The notes under the pieces: model-generated | What the model was told of the DNA's origin: nothing | Seen by the model: the letters and a program-made list of their open reading frames with translations, nothing else | Databases searched by the model: none | Translations under genes and position numbers: made by a program | DNA from: Vibrio penaeicida | GTDB lineage: Bacteria; Pseudomonadota; Gammaproteobacteria; Enterobacterales; Vibrionaceae | Direction of reading: 5' to 3' | Length of the DNA: 64,000 bases | Assembly: GCF_019977755.1 (NCBI RefSeq) | Contig: NZ_AP025144.1 | Coordinates: 2,046,001 to 2,110,000, forward strand | Shown here: positions 53,115 to 63,547 of the stretch, piece by piece | How the letters are laid out: each line of letters begins with the position of its first letter | Position numbering within the stretch: the first letter of the stretch is position 1

Positions 53115-56100
53115 TTATGGTGTTTGATATACAGGATAAACCGTAGCTCTTGGCTTAATCCAACCTTCAACCTTGACGCCAGAAGGTGTAACAGAAATCC
53201 ATTTATCGCCCTGGACAATCTTATTAGGATCACTCCATGCAGCATCAATCTCTCTTTTTATACGTATTTCATCCCAATCTTTTGGAAACATAGTATTTGT
53301 CGAGTTGTTACTAGTCTTGGTGATCCACTTCCCTGAGTCTGTTGGATCAGGAACTTGTATAGTTGCCTTATAAACACCTGCTATGTCAGGAACTGACTCC
53401 GTACCGCTCACAATACGAACATCACCATAAAGCAAACTATGACCTCCTGTAGGCTTACCTCGTTTAGTGTAATCAGCCCTTAAAACATGATCAAACTCTA
53501 TCGGTGATTGCTGCGTGTACTTACTTGAAGCATTTCCAGTCAATCTAGCAAGGTTATCTGAGTCAGGCACCACATTCAACGCACTATCAGAAGATTTGGC
53601 TAATGAAGACAATGCCTTCTCATCTACTGCTGCATCTACTACCTCAAAAACATCATCAGCATGCTTAGTCGCAGAACGAGCCAACCCCGAAGGGGTTACC
53701 ATTGTCGCATAACGCTCAAGGCCAGCGACTTCTTCGTACGCTCGCATATCCGCTAAGTCATCTGGGGTTGGGTGTAATGCAGGTATAGAAGAGTTACCCC
53801 CGTATACAATTCCAAAAGTCAGATCGCTTACCATTGTTTTCAGGAACCCAAGCGAAGCGTAACCTTTAATAGGAGTGATACTTCCAAAAACATGAGGCGT
53901 AACTAAATTGGAAACCACTTGGGTTTCTACAACACCACTATTCGCTACTTTGGGAGCAACGACTGAGTTTGGCTCTTCGCAACACAAACCTGATGGGTCT
54001 ATCCACATGACTGGGTTGGGAGCGTATTGGTAGTGATTGATTCCGCCAAGTAAGCCGATTGGGTCGGGTTGGATAAAGCGACCTGTGAATGGGTCGTAGT
54101 ATCTAGCTAGGTTGTAATGCAGCCCAGATTCTTGGTCGAAGTATTGTCCTTGGAAGCGGATTGGGTTCGCGACCTCTTCTACCTCAATGGATGCCTGTCC
54201 TTGTGGATTGTAGTTGGCTTGCCATACCACTTTGCCATTTAAATCGACCATTCGGATTGGGGTGCCTAGGTGGTCGTTTTGGTAAAAGTAGCATACTTCA
54301 TCTATCACCAGCATTAGCGGCGCGTAGCTATTGGGTTGATAGAGATACCAACGGTAGCTGCCCTGATTGACTTCTCCAATCAGTTTTCTGCCTTGCCAGA
54401 TAAACTGGGTGACACCCGTTTCTGTCGCCTTTTTACTTCGGCGACCTAGCGCATCGTATTCGTAGTGGGCAAGCTTCCCATTGTGGTTGACGGTCACCAG
54501 TTGATTCAGCGCGTTAAACTCACGCCTTTGCAAGTGGTCGCCACCAGCGACTTTTATTTGATTTCCTTGGTCGTCGTAGTGATAACGCAGACCTTCGAAT
54601 TCCAATATGCGGTCTTGCTCCACTACGATGTCATCGCCCACAGGGTTGCCAAAACTATCAAATCGATACTTATAGACATCGTCGGGTGTTTTAACACGGG
54701 TCAGTTGAGTCAGCTTGTCGTAATGAAAATGGGTATGCCCTAGTTCATTGTCAACATAGCTAGCAAGATTATGAGCGACATCGTAGCGGTATTGTCGACT
54801 ACGAGTGCCCCACTCCTGAGATTTCAGCCGCCCGATGCCATCGTACGCTCTGGTCTCGTTGAGATTATCGCCATAATGGAGAGAAGCCAACCGCCCCATC
54901 TGGTCATATTGAATTTCGATGTTCGGTGATAACGCGTTACCTAGGCTTTGAGCGCTGCGAGCAATTGTGGTTAGGCGACCAAATTCATCGTAGCCAAAGT
55001 TAAGAAACTCGCCGCTCGGCAACTCGAGCGCTTCACAAAGCCCTTTGTCATTGTATTGATACCTGACACAGACAGTCGATTGCCATTCAGCGGTAGGGAG
55101 ACCTCGCTCATTGTATTCAAAGGCTAGGCTCGTCGATTCATTTGATGCATGAAGAAGTTTACCTCCATGGCTATGCTGAAAATGACACTCATTGAAAGTA
55201 TGCCCTGTTTTCCCTTTGAGCGAAGCAATATCACCGTGGGCATTGTAGATAATTTTTACAGCTCGACTGCCGGATTGTAATTCACTGATGCGACCAGAAA
55301 CATCGTACTGGTAGTGTTGCTTTATCCCATCAAACCCTTGTGTTTGAGTTAACAATCCATCCGGTGACAACTCTAAGCGATAGTCTAGGCTATCACTTCG
55401 ATGAATGGATTTTAGGTTGCGCTCCCCATCGTATTGAAAGTACAGCCCACTGCCATCACTGCGGTTTAGTCCTTCTGGTTGAGAAAGCTCTCCCCATTCA
55501 AACCCTGTTAAACCACTTGGCGTTTGAATGGATGTAATACGTCCTGCATCGTCGTAAGAATACGAATGTTCACGACATACGCTTTTATCAAAAGCGTGAA
55601 AGGTGCGCTGACGAATTAACTGACCTCTGTCATTCTGTTCTAAAGTGACAAACATCCCGTCAGGGTATGCCATCCCATTGATTTGATTAGATTGGTTGTG
55701 GCTGTAACGAATTAATGTGCCGTTCGTTTGTAAGCCCTGAAGTTGGTTCTGTTCATTCCACCACCAGCGCTCATGGTTGCCATTTGATTGTGTTCGCTCT
55801 ATCAAGCGACCTTTTTTGTCATAGTGATATTGGCTGGAGATTTGGCTTTCATCAACACTAGAAACGAGCTGGCCAAGGCTATTGAACTTGCGACGGCTTG
55901 TTTGCCCGTCTGGCGTAACTATCGCTTCTGGTCTGCCTGATTCATCGTAACGATACTGCGTAACAGCACCACTGCTACGTCGCTTCACTGCTAGCTGACC
56001 AAACTTGTTATAAAAATGCTCAGTGAAGGTACTATCAGCTTGAATTTCTTTGGCGAGCCGCCCTAACTCATCGTATTGCCATTCTTGAATACGCCCTTCT

Positions 56101-57407
56101 GGGCTAGTTTTCTTTAACAGCTTACCATTATTATCGTGATTGAAAAGCCAGCGATTGCCTAAAGTATCAGTGTAACTGGATTCGCCATCACCAAACAAAA
56201 AACGATAGTCATAGGTATTATTGTCCCCGTAGTTTCGAATGCACTTGGCATTTTTCCCATCACCTTGCCATTCAAAGTAATGAGTGAAACCACTTGGACG
56301 CTTTCTCGTGAGAAGTAATGCATCATTGCGGTAAGTATACGTTTCAACTAGCCCAGACTGATTGCTAGCGGACGTTAGCTCCCCTTCTTCGACAGTATAT
56401 TCTACAACGAGAGCTTCGGTATTCGGACATCTTAGACCAATAAGCTGCCCTTCTTTATCGTATTGACAATACAGAGCGAGAACACTGTTTGAATGCAATT
56501 CAATCAGCCTTCCATTAGAAGAATATTTTAGGTCTATTTGCTTAAGCGCAATATCCCGTATTTGAATCAGTTTCCATATGTCATTCAATAGAAAGAACTT
56601 GTATTGCGTTCCATCTGACAGCGTGACAATTCTGTAACCATTCGCATGATGTAAGCAAGAAGCACCTGCTCTTATCTGGTAACTGATAGCCCCTTTGCCT
56701 ACAGGTAAGAACTCAATGGTATCGCCAAGATCATCGACAAAGCGCCAGCTTTCTACATTCTCTTCTTCATCCTTATTTTCTAAGAAGTCAAAACAATAAC
56801 TATGCCTCCAACCAAGCCCCATTCCCTGGTCTTGCTGACAAAGTGAAGAGCGGTAATGGCGAACCCATTTCAAACCTTCTAGGTTTGTATAGTCCTCAAG
56901 AGATAAGAGCTCTTCACCTGTCACCATTGAAACTGGGTCACCACCCGTTTCGTGTTCTTTAGCACTCACAGGTGTATGACTGTCGGATGAAGCACTTTCA
57001 TTTTCTTGTGCCTCTTCCGATTTTCCATCTGAAGGCGCTTTTTCTTCTTTTGCTGCCTCTTCATACACGACTTCTTCAAGCTCTGGGCTAGAAATGGAAG
57101 GAGTCGACGCTTCGACAAAGCAAAACAGCTTGCCGTTAGCCAATGAGTTGGCTAACGCTTGAATTTGGGCATTTTGGCGCTCAAACACCTTAAGTGGTGC
57201 TGAAGCGTTCGTCGCACTAAAGGTAGATAATTGACTAAGCAAAGCCAAAGACTGTGAATCTGATTTTGCAAACAAGAAATGTGCAAAATTTAACGCTTCA
57301 CGTTCATCTTGGAACGACTTTAATTTCCCTTTTCCTTGCTTGTAGTTGGAAAAAGTATAAAGCTCAGATCCGCGTCGAATCGATTTACTGAAGTTATCCT
57401 TAATCAT
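53115..57407 (-). CDS. T6SS Rhs effector with C-terminal EndoU RNase toxin domain
   Basis: The protein has 1430 residues. The first 100 are helical without PAAR or membrane segments. An acidic low-complexity linker follows (about 105-150), then the DUF6531 segment DPVSMVTGEELLSLEDYTNL. The YD-repeat shell (about 240-1100) ends in the Rhs-associated core YYDPFTGRFIQPDPIGLLGG (near 1100-1120) and DPSGL. Rhs shells autocleave near this motif and enclose the toxin. The variable tip (about 1300-1430) matches bacterial EndoU: His in FDHVL and GGHSLLYG, Lys in KWITKT, and the STNTMFPKDW motif. It probably cleaves RNA, possibly tRNA. It follows the 303-residue gene by 14 bp. Confidence 0.9.
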   Translation of the reverse strand: MIKDNFSKSIRRGSELYTFSNYKQGKGKLKSFQDEREALNFAHFLFAKSDSQSLALLSQLSTFSATNASAPLKVFERQNAQIQALANSLANGKLFCFVEASTPSISSPELEEVVYEEAAKEEKAPSDGKSEEAQENESASSDSHTPVSAKEHETGGDPVSMVTGEELLSLEDYTNLEGLKWVRHYRSSLCQQDQGMGLGWRHSYCFDFLENKDEEENVESWRFVDDLGDTIEFLPVGKGAISYQIRAGASCLHHANGYRIVTLSDGTQYKFFLLNDIWKLIQIRDIALKQIDLKYSSNGRLIELHSNSVLALYCQYDKEGQLIGLRCPNTEALVVEYTVEEGELTSASNQSGLVETYTYRNDALLLTRKRPSGFTHYFEWQGDGKNAKCIRNYGDNNTYDYRFLFGDGESSYTDTLGNRWLFNHDNNGKLLKKTSPEGRIQEWQYDELGRLAKEIQADSTFTEHFYNKFGQLAVKRRSSGAVTQYRYDESGRPEAIVTPDGQTSRRKFNSLGQLVSSVDESQISSQYHYDKKGRLIERTQSNGNHERWWWNEQNQLQGLQTNGTLIRYSHNQSNQINGMAYPDGMFVTLEQNDRGQLIRQRTFHAFDKSVCREHSYSYDDAGRITSIQTPSGLTGFEWGELSQPEGLNRSDGSGLYFQYDGERNLKSIHRSDSLDYRLELSPDGLLTQTQGFDGIKQHYQYDVSGRISELQSGSRAVKIIYNAHGDIASLKGKTGHTFNECHFQHSHGGKLLHASNESTSLAFEYNERGLPTAEWQSTVCVRYQYNDKGLCEALELPSGEFLNFGYDEFGRLTTIARSAQSLGNALSPNIEIQYDQMGRLASLHYGDNLNETRAYDGIGRLKSQEWGTRSRQYRYDVAHNLASYVDNELGHTHFHYDKLTQLTRVKTPDDVYKYRFDSFGNPVGDDIVVEQDRILEFEGLRYHYDDQGNQIKVAGGDHLQRREFNALNQLVTVNHNGKLAHYEYDALGRRSKKATETGVTQFIWQGRKLIGEVNQGSYRWYLYQPNSYAPLMLVIDEVCYFYQNDHLGTPIRMVDLNGKVVWQANYNPQGQASIEVEEVANPIRFQGQYFDQESGLHYNLARYYDPFTGRFIQPDPIGLLGGINHYQYAPNPVMWIDPSGLCCEEPNSVVAPKVANSGVVETQVVSNLVTPHVFGSITPIKGYASLGFLKTMVSDLTFGIVYGGNSSIPALHPTPDDLADMRAYEEVAGLERYATMVTPSGLARSATKHADDVFEVVDAAVDEKALSSLAKSSDSALNVVPDSDNLARLTGNASSKYTQQSPIEFDHVLRADYTKRGKPTGGHSLLYGDVRIVSGTESVPDIAGVYKATIQVPDPTDSGKWITKTSNNSTNTMFPKDWDEIRIKREIDAAWSDPNKIVQGDKWISVTPSGVKVEGWIKPRATVYPVYQTP
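54316..54775 (-). repeat. Segment of the intact Rhs core duplicated at 51418-51877
   Basis: This 460-bp part of the Rhs core is the intact partner of the pseudogene copy, same orientation, about 2.4 kb apart. Recombination between the two would delete the EndoU tip, its immunity gene and the 52053 immunity gene. Confidence 0.9.
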
Positions 57408-57421
57408 TAATTGCTAGCTCT

Positions 57422-58333
57422 TTATACACGCCATGTAAGTGCTGCTGCCGCCCTAAACTTGTTGTTAGACACATCAAGTTGAAAACAGTGAAAGCCATCC
57501 ACCGGATTTGTTCTTTGCTCACGCTCTAGTTGGAGAATTTTCCAAAGACCGCTGTTAGCCCCTAAATCACCGACTTCTGTTTCAGTGAAAGAATACTCGC
57601 TCTGTTCGTTCACATATTTGTGAATATGATGAATTTCGTTACTCCATTCTTCGACGACATTCAGTGGTGCACCAAACGGGAGGCAGATCTTTGTAAACGA
57701 AGTGCGAGCCGACTTTGCTCCAGCTCTCATGAGAAAACGAATACTGTCGCCACATTGTTTATCTAACGTCGATGCATCAATTTGTCCCCATTCAAAAACA
57801 AGACCGTCTTTTGAGCTAACGGCTTTGACGAGGAAAAAACTATCATTAATCGAGATTTCCGGCTCTGCGACTTCATCTTGAGTACAAAACGCCGAGGATG
57901 AATCTATGCCTAACAACCAAACCCCTGAATCAGAGTACTGCTGAATTAACTTATCGAGTTTGGCTAATGACATCAGAAACGAAGCTCGTCCATACGTATA
58001 AATCAACTTAGGCATAGAACTTCTTAATGGGTAGAAGTACCTTTTCAGTTCCTGATACAAAGGAGTGAAATCATCTGACGTTTGTTTTTCTGGCAAAAAA
58101 ATAAGACAAGGAGCAGGTTCAGACACCTTCTCCAAGTCTGTACGACACCTATTAACAATACCGCAAAGCCGAGAAACTAAGCTTTCTGATTGACTTGATA
58201 TCATTCGGTTCGCAGGACCCGAAACATACTGCGAACTCTCCATATTCATTTCGTACTTCGATGTTTTCATCAAAACACTGTTTAAATTTTGGTGACCAGC
58301 TCTCAGTGATGCCGGTCTAAGCGTAAAAGGCAT
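57422..58333 (-). CDS. Unrecognised T6SS-associated protein between VgrG and Rhs, possibly a thiolase-fold adaptor
   Basis: I cannot name the family with confidence. The 303-residue cytoplasmic protein lies 41 bp after vgrG and 14 bp before rhs, the position of effector adaptors or chaperones. The succession GVWLLGIDSSSAF, INDSFFLVKA, and EVGDLGANSGLWKILQLE recalls the fold order of ketosynthase/thiolase proteins. The catalytic Cys-His-His set is not recognisable, so if related it is probably a non-enzymatic derivative. Since the Rhs protein lacks a PAAR domain, a loader between VgrG and Rhs is expected, and this is the best candidate. It is not a DUF4123, DUF1795 or DUF2169 adaptor as far as I can see. 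Confidence 0.6.
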   Translation of the reverse strand: MPFTLRPASLRAGHQNLNSVLMKTSKYEMNMESSQYVSGPANRMISSQSESLVSRLCGIVNRCRTDLEKVSEPAPCLIFLPEKQTSDDFTPLYQELKRYFYPLRSSMPKLIYTYGRASFLMSLAKLDKLIQQYSDSGVWLLGIDSSSAFCTQDEVAEPEISINDSFFLVKAVSSKDGLVFEWGQIDASTLDKQCGDSIRFLMRAGAKSARTSFTKICLPFGAPLNVVEEWSNEIHHIHKYVNEQSEYSFTETEVGDLGANSGLWKILQLEREQRTNPVDGFHCFQLDVSNNKFRAAAALTWRV

Positions 58334-58374
58334 TCGTATTCCAATTAAAATGAAGCCTTCACTCTCTTGCTAAA

Positions 58375-60186
58375 CTAGTTGAGAGCGATCTTCCCTGCTT
58401 TTAAATCAATAGCCGACCCATTTATTGCAATTTGATTGCCTTTAATATTGATTTCGCCAGAGCTAGACATCGTTATCGATGCACCTCCAACTTTAATCTC
58501 AATATTCTTACCTGCGCTCAGGGATAATACCTCTCCTACATCAATACTGAGGTTTTTCCCTACGTTATGCGCTTCATTATTATTCACCGTTTCAACTTTG
58601 TCTTTTTCCACCAAGATATCGGCACTGTCTTCAACAACAGACTGAAAGTCTTTTTGTGAATGTAGGTAAACCAACTCTTTTCCTGGCTTATCATCAAATC
58701 TCAGTTCATTGAAATCACTCGCACCACCTTTCACACTTCGGCTCTTAATGCCACTTTGCGTTTTTTTATCTGGAAGCGCATATGGGGTTGCATTGGCACC
58801 GTTATATAGCGCCCCCATAACAATAGGTTGGTCAGGATCTCCGTTAATAAATTCAACGATTACCTCCTGCCCTACACGAGGAATAAATGTACTGCCCCAA
58901 CCGTTTCCGGCACTTTGCTGGGCAACACGGATCCAACAAGAGCTTTGTGCATCTCGCTTTCCTTCACGATCCCAATGAAACTGAACCTTGATTCGACCAT
59001 GTTTATCTACATGAATATCGCCCTCAGAAGGTCCTGTAACAATGGCCGTCTGGATACCTTGAACTCTCGGCTTTCCAAGAGGAATGGATGGTCTAAAGAG
59101 CTTTTTGACATCCATACAATAGAATTGAATTTCAACGCCCTGTGCCGAGTTACCATGGCTGCCAGTCTGATTAAAAACAGAAGCATTTATGGATACATGA
59201 GAAAGAACAAACTCTTTACCAACAAAGGCTTTGTCTTCGTGATCTTCAAATTTGAATGTTTGCCCTGTTGTAAATGTGCGACAACTTGAATTACCAGAAA
59301 AGACTTGGCTTTCTCTTTGCAACGACTCAAGGATATGTTGATTGCGAAACGCATACTTATCGGCAGTTTCTTCTTCACCCATGTACTCGTAATATTCACT
59401 CATGGGCGGAGTGTAAGACACAGGTTTCATTAATACATTGTGGCTCGGTAAACTATTTGGTTTGAGCATATCGAAGCCAGATAAACAACTTGCTTTAGTC
59501 GTAATAGTCTGCGTTTCTTGCCAAGAAGAGATGTGAGCTTGTTCTGAGCTCCCTGTGGTATGAATAACTTCAGCTTCGGCACTCGGTTGGTAAAAGCTCA
59601 AATCATCAAATAGCTCTAACTTGTGACCTGATTCCTCATGAAGAAAGCTAAAACCAATCCCCTCTTCAGCCAAAAGCCTTAATACAAAATCGAGGTCTGT
59701 TTCATTATATTGAACTTTAAATGTGTACTTCGAATAAGACTTATTGAGCTTTAAATTAAACTCAACAGCATGTTCCCCCAATAATAAAGATACAATTTCT
59801 TTAACATCTTTATTTTGGAAGATTCGATTATTTTTCCGATAAGAACAAAGTGCCAACCTAGGCTGAATAGTTAGCTCAATGTCTTTATAATTTTCACCGT
59901 CATTACTCGAAGATACTCGGCTACCTAAAATACGGGCGCTAGTAACAACACCGTGGAAATATCTAGGCGTGTCTGTTACTGCTATAGAGTTGTCCATAAG
60001 AATGACAGCTGGCTTACCAATTATTTGGCTAAGTTCACCTTGAGTGCCGTTAAAATAGGCTAAAGCTTGTAGTGAGAAAAGTTCTGAAAGCCCTTCATAA
60101 TATTGAAAGCTATTCAGAATTATTGTGTCATACCCAAATGCGGTGGATATTTTTATAAAATTATTACTTTGTGTCGCTTTTTTCAT
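58375..60186 (-). CDS. tssI: T6SS spike protein VgrG (TssI)
   Basis: VgrG trimers form the puncturing tip on the Hcp tube. The 603-residue product has the gp27-like N-terminal region (FSLQALAYFNGTQGELSQIIGKPA, DLDFVLRLLAEEGIGFSF). The gp5 OB fold carries GRIKVQFHWDREG, SCWIRVAQQSAGNGWGSTFIPRVGQEVIVEF and GDPDQPIVMGALYN. A beta-helix C-terminus has V-G repeats (EAHNVGKNLSIDVGEVLSLSAG). It ends without an enzymatic extension, so effectors must dock on it. It lies between hcp and the adaptor/Rhs genes, 56 bp after hcp. Confidence 0.97.
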   Translation of the reverse strand: MKKATQSNNFIKISTAFGYDTIILNSFQYYEGLSELFSLQALAYFNGTQGELSQIIGKPAVILMDNSIAVTDTPRYFHGVVTSARILGSRVSSSNDGENYKDIELTIQPRLALCSYRKNNRIFQNKDVKEIVSLLLGEHAVEFNLKLNKSYSKYTFKVQYNETDLDFVLRLLAEEGIGFSFLHEESGHKLELFDDLSFYQPSAEAEVIHTTGSSEQAHISSWQETQTITTKASCLSGFDMLKPNSLPSHNVLMKPVSYTPPMSEYYEYMGEEETADKYAFRNQHILESLQRESQVFSGNSSCRTFTTGQTFKFEDHEDKAFVGKEFVLSHVSINASVFNQTGSHGNSAQGVEIQFYCMDVKKLFRPSIPLGKPRVQGIQTAIVTGPSEGDIHVDKHGRIKVQFHWDREGKRDAQSSCWIRVAQQSAGNGWGSTFIPRVGQEVIVEFINGDPDQPIVMGALYNGANATPYALPDKKTQSGIKSRSVKGGASDFNELRFDDKPGKELVYLHSQKDFQSVVEDSADILVEKDKVETVNNNEAHNVGKNLSIDVGEVLSLSAGKNIEIKVGGASITMSSSGEINIKGNQIAINGSAIDLKAGKIALN

Positions 60187-60208
60187 TACAAACTTCTTAC
60201 TAAGTTAA

Positions 60209-60237
60209 ACAAGTGCGGGACAATAATGCCCCGCAAC
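60209..60237 (-). repeat. Hairpin between hcp and vgrG
   Basis: GCGGGG and CCCGC segments on the minus strand can form a stem 6 to 30 bp after the hcp stop codon. It has no long T tract, so it may reduce read-through or stabilise the abundant hcp mRNA. Confidence 0.45.
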
Positions 60238-60242
60238 ATGAA

Positions 60243-60722
60243 TTACATTTGCTGACCTTTAACGCCGCTGTAACCGTAAACAAGAGGAGCAACAACGTTG
60301 TTCTTGTCATCAGTTGGAGTAACAGTCATCATCATTTCTGTGTAAGAAATAGTGATTGTCTCAACTGGACGGTCGTCTTGGATAGAAACAGCGTAGTTTG
60401 AAATCATTGCATCAGTAAGTTCGATCTTCATGATTTCTTCCACTTTTTCACCTTGCTTAGTGATGTGGAATACAGCTGGTTTACCTTTACCGATTGTCGC
60501 TTCTTTGAATAGATCTGGAGAAGCGCGGTCTTGCAGTTTAGTGATAGTCAAGTCGTACAAACGAGTAGAACTTGCTTCACGGTCTTGAGCAGTACCTGTG
60601 TAAGAAGTAATTTCACGACCTACGCTCCAATCAACAGAAAGTAGAGTGATCAGATCCTTGTACTGCTCAGCAGTAGCTTCACCTTTAATATCCGCGTATT
60701 TAAGGTATGTATTTGCCTGCAT
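60243..60722 (-). CDS. tssD: T6SS tube protein Hcp (TssD)
   Basis: Hcp hexamers stack into the secreted inner tube. The 159-residue product has the compact beta-barrel pattern of Hcp: YLKYADIKGEATAEQYKDLI, VGREITSY, then TITKLQDRASPDLFKEA and the conserved NYAVSIQDDRPVETITISYTEM. Codon use is regular and the start has TAGGAGATTAGC before the ATG, a strong ribosome-binding site fitting high expression. The 222-bp A/T-rich region upstream separates it from clpV and probably contains its own promoter. Confidence 0.97.
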   Translation of the reverse strand: MQANTYLKYADIKGEATAEQYKDLITLLSVDWSVGREITSYTGTAQDREASSTRLYDLTITKLQDRASPDLFKEATIGKGKPAVFHITKQGEKVEEIMKIELTDAMISNYAVSIQDDRPVETITISYTEMMMTVTPTDDKNNVVAPLVYGYSGVKGQQM

Positions 60723-60944
60723 GCTAATCTCCTATAGCATTGATAAATTCAACTCATATTTATGAGCAAGTAATTGCCCTTAACCAAATAAATTGGTGAA
60801 GGGTTGTTAATTATAAATTAGTCATTTGCGACTGATTAAATACGCGTTTTTATAACTTATATTCAATCAATTTAATAGCTTAAATTAATAAAAAAGCACT
60901 TAATTTGAATTGCACCGCAATTAAATTTGCTATTGATAATTCGC
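60723..60944 (-). promoter_or_regulatory. A/T-rich leader region of hcp
   Basis: Between clpV and hcp there are 222 bp without coding potential. A stem (CCTTCACCAA pairing with TTGGTTAAGG, about 60778-60802) lies in the presumed leader. No sigma-54 element (TGGCAC-N5-TTGCA) was found by eye. Such A/T-rich stretches in T6SS loci are often bound by H-NS. Confidence 0.4.
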
Positions 60945-63512
60945 TTATTCGACATTTATAGAAATAGTATTTACATCACCTAAAACCGCTACTTTATTAA
61001 TAGCTTTATCGTTAGAAATTGCTTTTAAAACTTCATCAGATATTTTTGGCAATAGGCTATTTTGAATAATGGTTTGGATTGCCCTAGCACCGCTACCTTC
61101 TTCATTACAATTATCAATTAAGCTAGAAATTAACTCATCAGAGTAATCAAATTCTGCGTTGTAATTTGATGAAATACGCTTTCCAATTTTATTCAATTGA
61201 ATTCCAGCAATACCTTGCAATACTTCTCGGTTAAGTGGGATATATGGAATCACATTAACTCGACCTAAGAAGGCTGGTTTAAAGCTTTCTAATAAATCGT
61301 CTCGTAGTGCCGTTTTTAAACCATCAATGTCGGGGGCTAGTTCAGGGTCTTGGAAAAGCTCCATTGTTGTATCTGTTCCAGCATTGGAGGTCATGATGAT
61401 AATGGTATTTCTAAAATCAATATCACGCCCCTCTCCGTCTTTGATGGTTCCTTTATCAAACACTTGATAAAACACATCTTGGACGCCTGGGTGAGCTTTT
61501 TCCATTTCATCTAGAAGAATAACGCTATATGGTTTTCTTCTTACAGCTTCCGTGAGTACTCCACCTTCACCATAGCCAACATACCCTGGAGGTGACCCCA
61601 GTAGTAATGAGACTTTGTGCTCTTCTTTAAACTCAGACATGTTGATGACAGTGACATTTTCCTCACTACCATAAACCTGTTCAGCAATTGCTAGCGCGGA
61701 TTCGGTTTTACCTACGCCACTTGGTCCCGTAAGAAAAAATATACCATTAGGCTTAGTTTCTTCGTTAAGCTGGGCGCGTGCAGTTTTGATAACTTCAGAC
61801 ATCGTATGTAATGCATGATCTTGACCAACCACACGTTCACACAACTTGTCTTTTAATGATAAAAGGCTAGTAATCTCATCGTTTTGAAGCTTTCCTAGCG
61901 GGATTCCCGTCCAATCAGATACTATCTCAGAGACCAGCGCTTCGTTAACGTGTGAAAAGACCATTGGCGTCTTGTTTTCTGCCAGAGTTGCTTCGACTTC
62001 GACTAATCTTTCTAAAGCACCGTCTTTTTTCTCTTCAAGAACTTCAAGTTTCAACTGCTTGGATTCGTCTACCAAGTTGGATTCTGTTTCCCAGACCGTT
62101 TTCAGTTCAGCGATTTCGTTCGTTAAAGCGTCGCTTTCTTCGTTTAGCTCAGCCAAAACTTCGGTGTGTGCATGACCAAGCGCCTGTTCTTTTTCGAGCT
62201 GGGCGATTTGTGCCGTTTTTTGCTCTAATGTCTTCTCAAGAGACTCAAGCTGCCCCGGTGTCGCAGACTGGCTTAGTGCCACTCTTGAACACGCTGTATC
62301 GAGAACTGAAACGGCTTTGTCCGGTAGTTGACGTCCATTAATATAGCGATTAGATAAATACACTGCCGCTTTTAAGGCTTCATTTGTAATATGTACGCCG
62401 TGGTGTTCTTCCATAACAGGTACGAGTCCGCGCAACATTTCTACTGCGAGTTCCGGAGCGGGCTCATCCACTTGAACAACTTGGAATCGTCGGGTTAACG
62501 CGGCGTCTTTCTCTACATATTTTTTGTATTCAGCCCACGTCGTCGCGGCGATGGTTCTCAATTCTCCTCGAGCCAAAGCTGGCTTAAGAATGTTTGCGGC
62601 ATCGCTTTGACCAGCTTGCCCACCACTTCCTATTAACCCATGAGCTTCATCGATGAACATGATAATTGGCGTCGGTGATTCATTGACCTCTTTAACAACC
62701 GATTTCAGGCGATTCTCAAATTCACCCTTCATTCCAGCACCAGCTTGGAGTAATGCTAGGTCAAGTGACTTAATCGATACACCTTGAAGCGCTGGAGGAA
62801 CATCTCCTTGCACAACTTTGAGCGCAAGACCCTCAACTACCGCAGTTTTACCAACACCGGCTTCACCCGTTAAGATTGGGTTGTTTTGACGGCGTCTGAG
62901 TAAAATATCTATCATCAGTCGGATTTCGTTATCTCGACCTACGACAGGATCAATGTCTCCCTTCTTTGCCTGCTCCGTTAAATCAATGGTAAATTGGTCC
63001 AAAGATTTTGTAGATGCTTTCTGCGCTGGCGCTTTTTCTGCAACACTTCGCTCTTCGCTTTTCCAAAACTGCAGTAACGTTTCTGGAGTAACTTTATCTA
63101 ACTCATTGCCAAAGGCGGATGAAACCGCAAATAATGTATCGTCATTCAACAATGCATAAACTAGGTGTACAATATCGATCTGTTCATCTGAGAAGTCGAT
63201 ACTTGAAGCCATCCACGCACTTTTTAAGATAGTCACCGTGTGTGCAGATAAGCCAGGTACGGTTTGGCAGCCTGTTTTGAGTTTTTCCAAACTTTTTTGG
63301 ATATCATCTTCTAACTTGAATACATTTAGGTCGAAATGATCAGATAGAGTCTGAATTGTTGAGCCTTGTTGTTGAAGTATAGAAACCAGCCAGTGTGTCA
63401 TTTCAATACTATGGTGAGTTCGGCTGCTCGCTAGCGCTGCCGCTTGTTCTAATGAAGATTTCGCATCACTAGAAAGCCTCTCTACTAACGCGGTTAGAGA
63501 TAAAGATGTCAT
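60945..63512 (-). CDS. tssH: T6SS sheath-recycling ATPase ClpV (TssH)
   Basis: ClpV disassembles contracted TssBC sheaths. The 855-residue product has the Clp N-domain (about 1-150) and a first AAA module with Walker [10 protein letters not shown] (near 214) and [11 protein letters not shown] coiled-coil middle domain (about 410-530) follows. The second AAA module has GPSGVGKTE (near 597), the [26 protein letters not shown] loop and [10 protein letters not shown]. The N-domain and TssH-type loop distinguish it from ClpB. It lies 35 bp after tssG and upstream of hcp on the same strand. Confidence 0.97.
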   Translation of the reverse strand: MTSLSLTALVERLSSDAKSSLEQAAALASSRTHHSIEMTHWLVSILQQQGSTIQTLSDHFDLNVFKLEDDIQKSLEKLKTGCQTVPGLSAHTVTILKSAWMASSIDFSDEQIDIVHLVYALLNDDTLFAVSSAFGNELDKVTPETLLQFWKSEERSVAEKAPAQKASTKSLDQFTIDLTEQAKKGDIDPVVGRDNEIRLMIDILLRRRQNNPILTGEAGVGKTAVVEGLALKVVQGDVPPALQGVSIKSLDLALLQAGAGMKGEFENRLKSVVKEVNESPTPIIMFIDEAHGLIGSGGQAGQSDAANILKPALARGELRTIAATTWAEYKKYVEKDAALTRRFQVVQVDEPAPELAVEMLRGLVPVMEEHHGVHITNEALKAAVYLSNRYINGRQLPDKAVSVLDTACSRVALSQSATPGQLESLEKTLEQKTAQIAQLEKEQALGHAHTEVLAELNEESDALTNEIAELKTVWETESNLVDESKQLKLEVLEEKKDGALERLVEVEATLAENKTPMVFSHVNEALVSEIVSDWTGIPLGKLQNDEITSLLSLKDKLCERVVGQDHALHTMSEVIKTARAQLNEETKPNGIFFLTGPSGVGKTESALAIAEQVYGSEENVTVINMSEFKEEHKVSLLLGSPPGYVGYGEGGVLTEAVRRKPYSVILLDEMEKAHPGVQDVFYQVFDKGTIKDGEGRDIDFRNTIIIMTSNAGTDTTMELFQDPELAPDIDGLKTALRDDLLESFKPAFLGRVNVIPYIPLNREVLQGIAGIQLNKIGKRISSNYNAEFDYSDELISSLIDNCNEEGSGARAIQTIIQNSLLPKISDEVLKAISNDKAINKVAVLGDVNTISINVE

Positions 63513-63547
63513 TGATATTTCCTTATATATCGCCTAACTGATATTGC

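Noticed and set aside
60723..60944. Sigma-54 promoter for hcp
   Set aside because: Many T6SS hcp genes use sigma-54, but no GG-N10-GC element with TGGCAC/TTGCA character was visible here.
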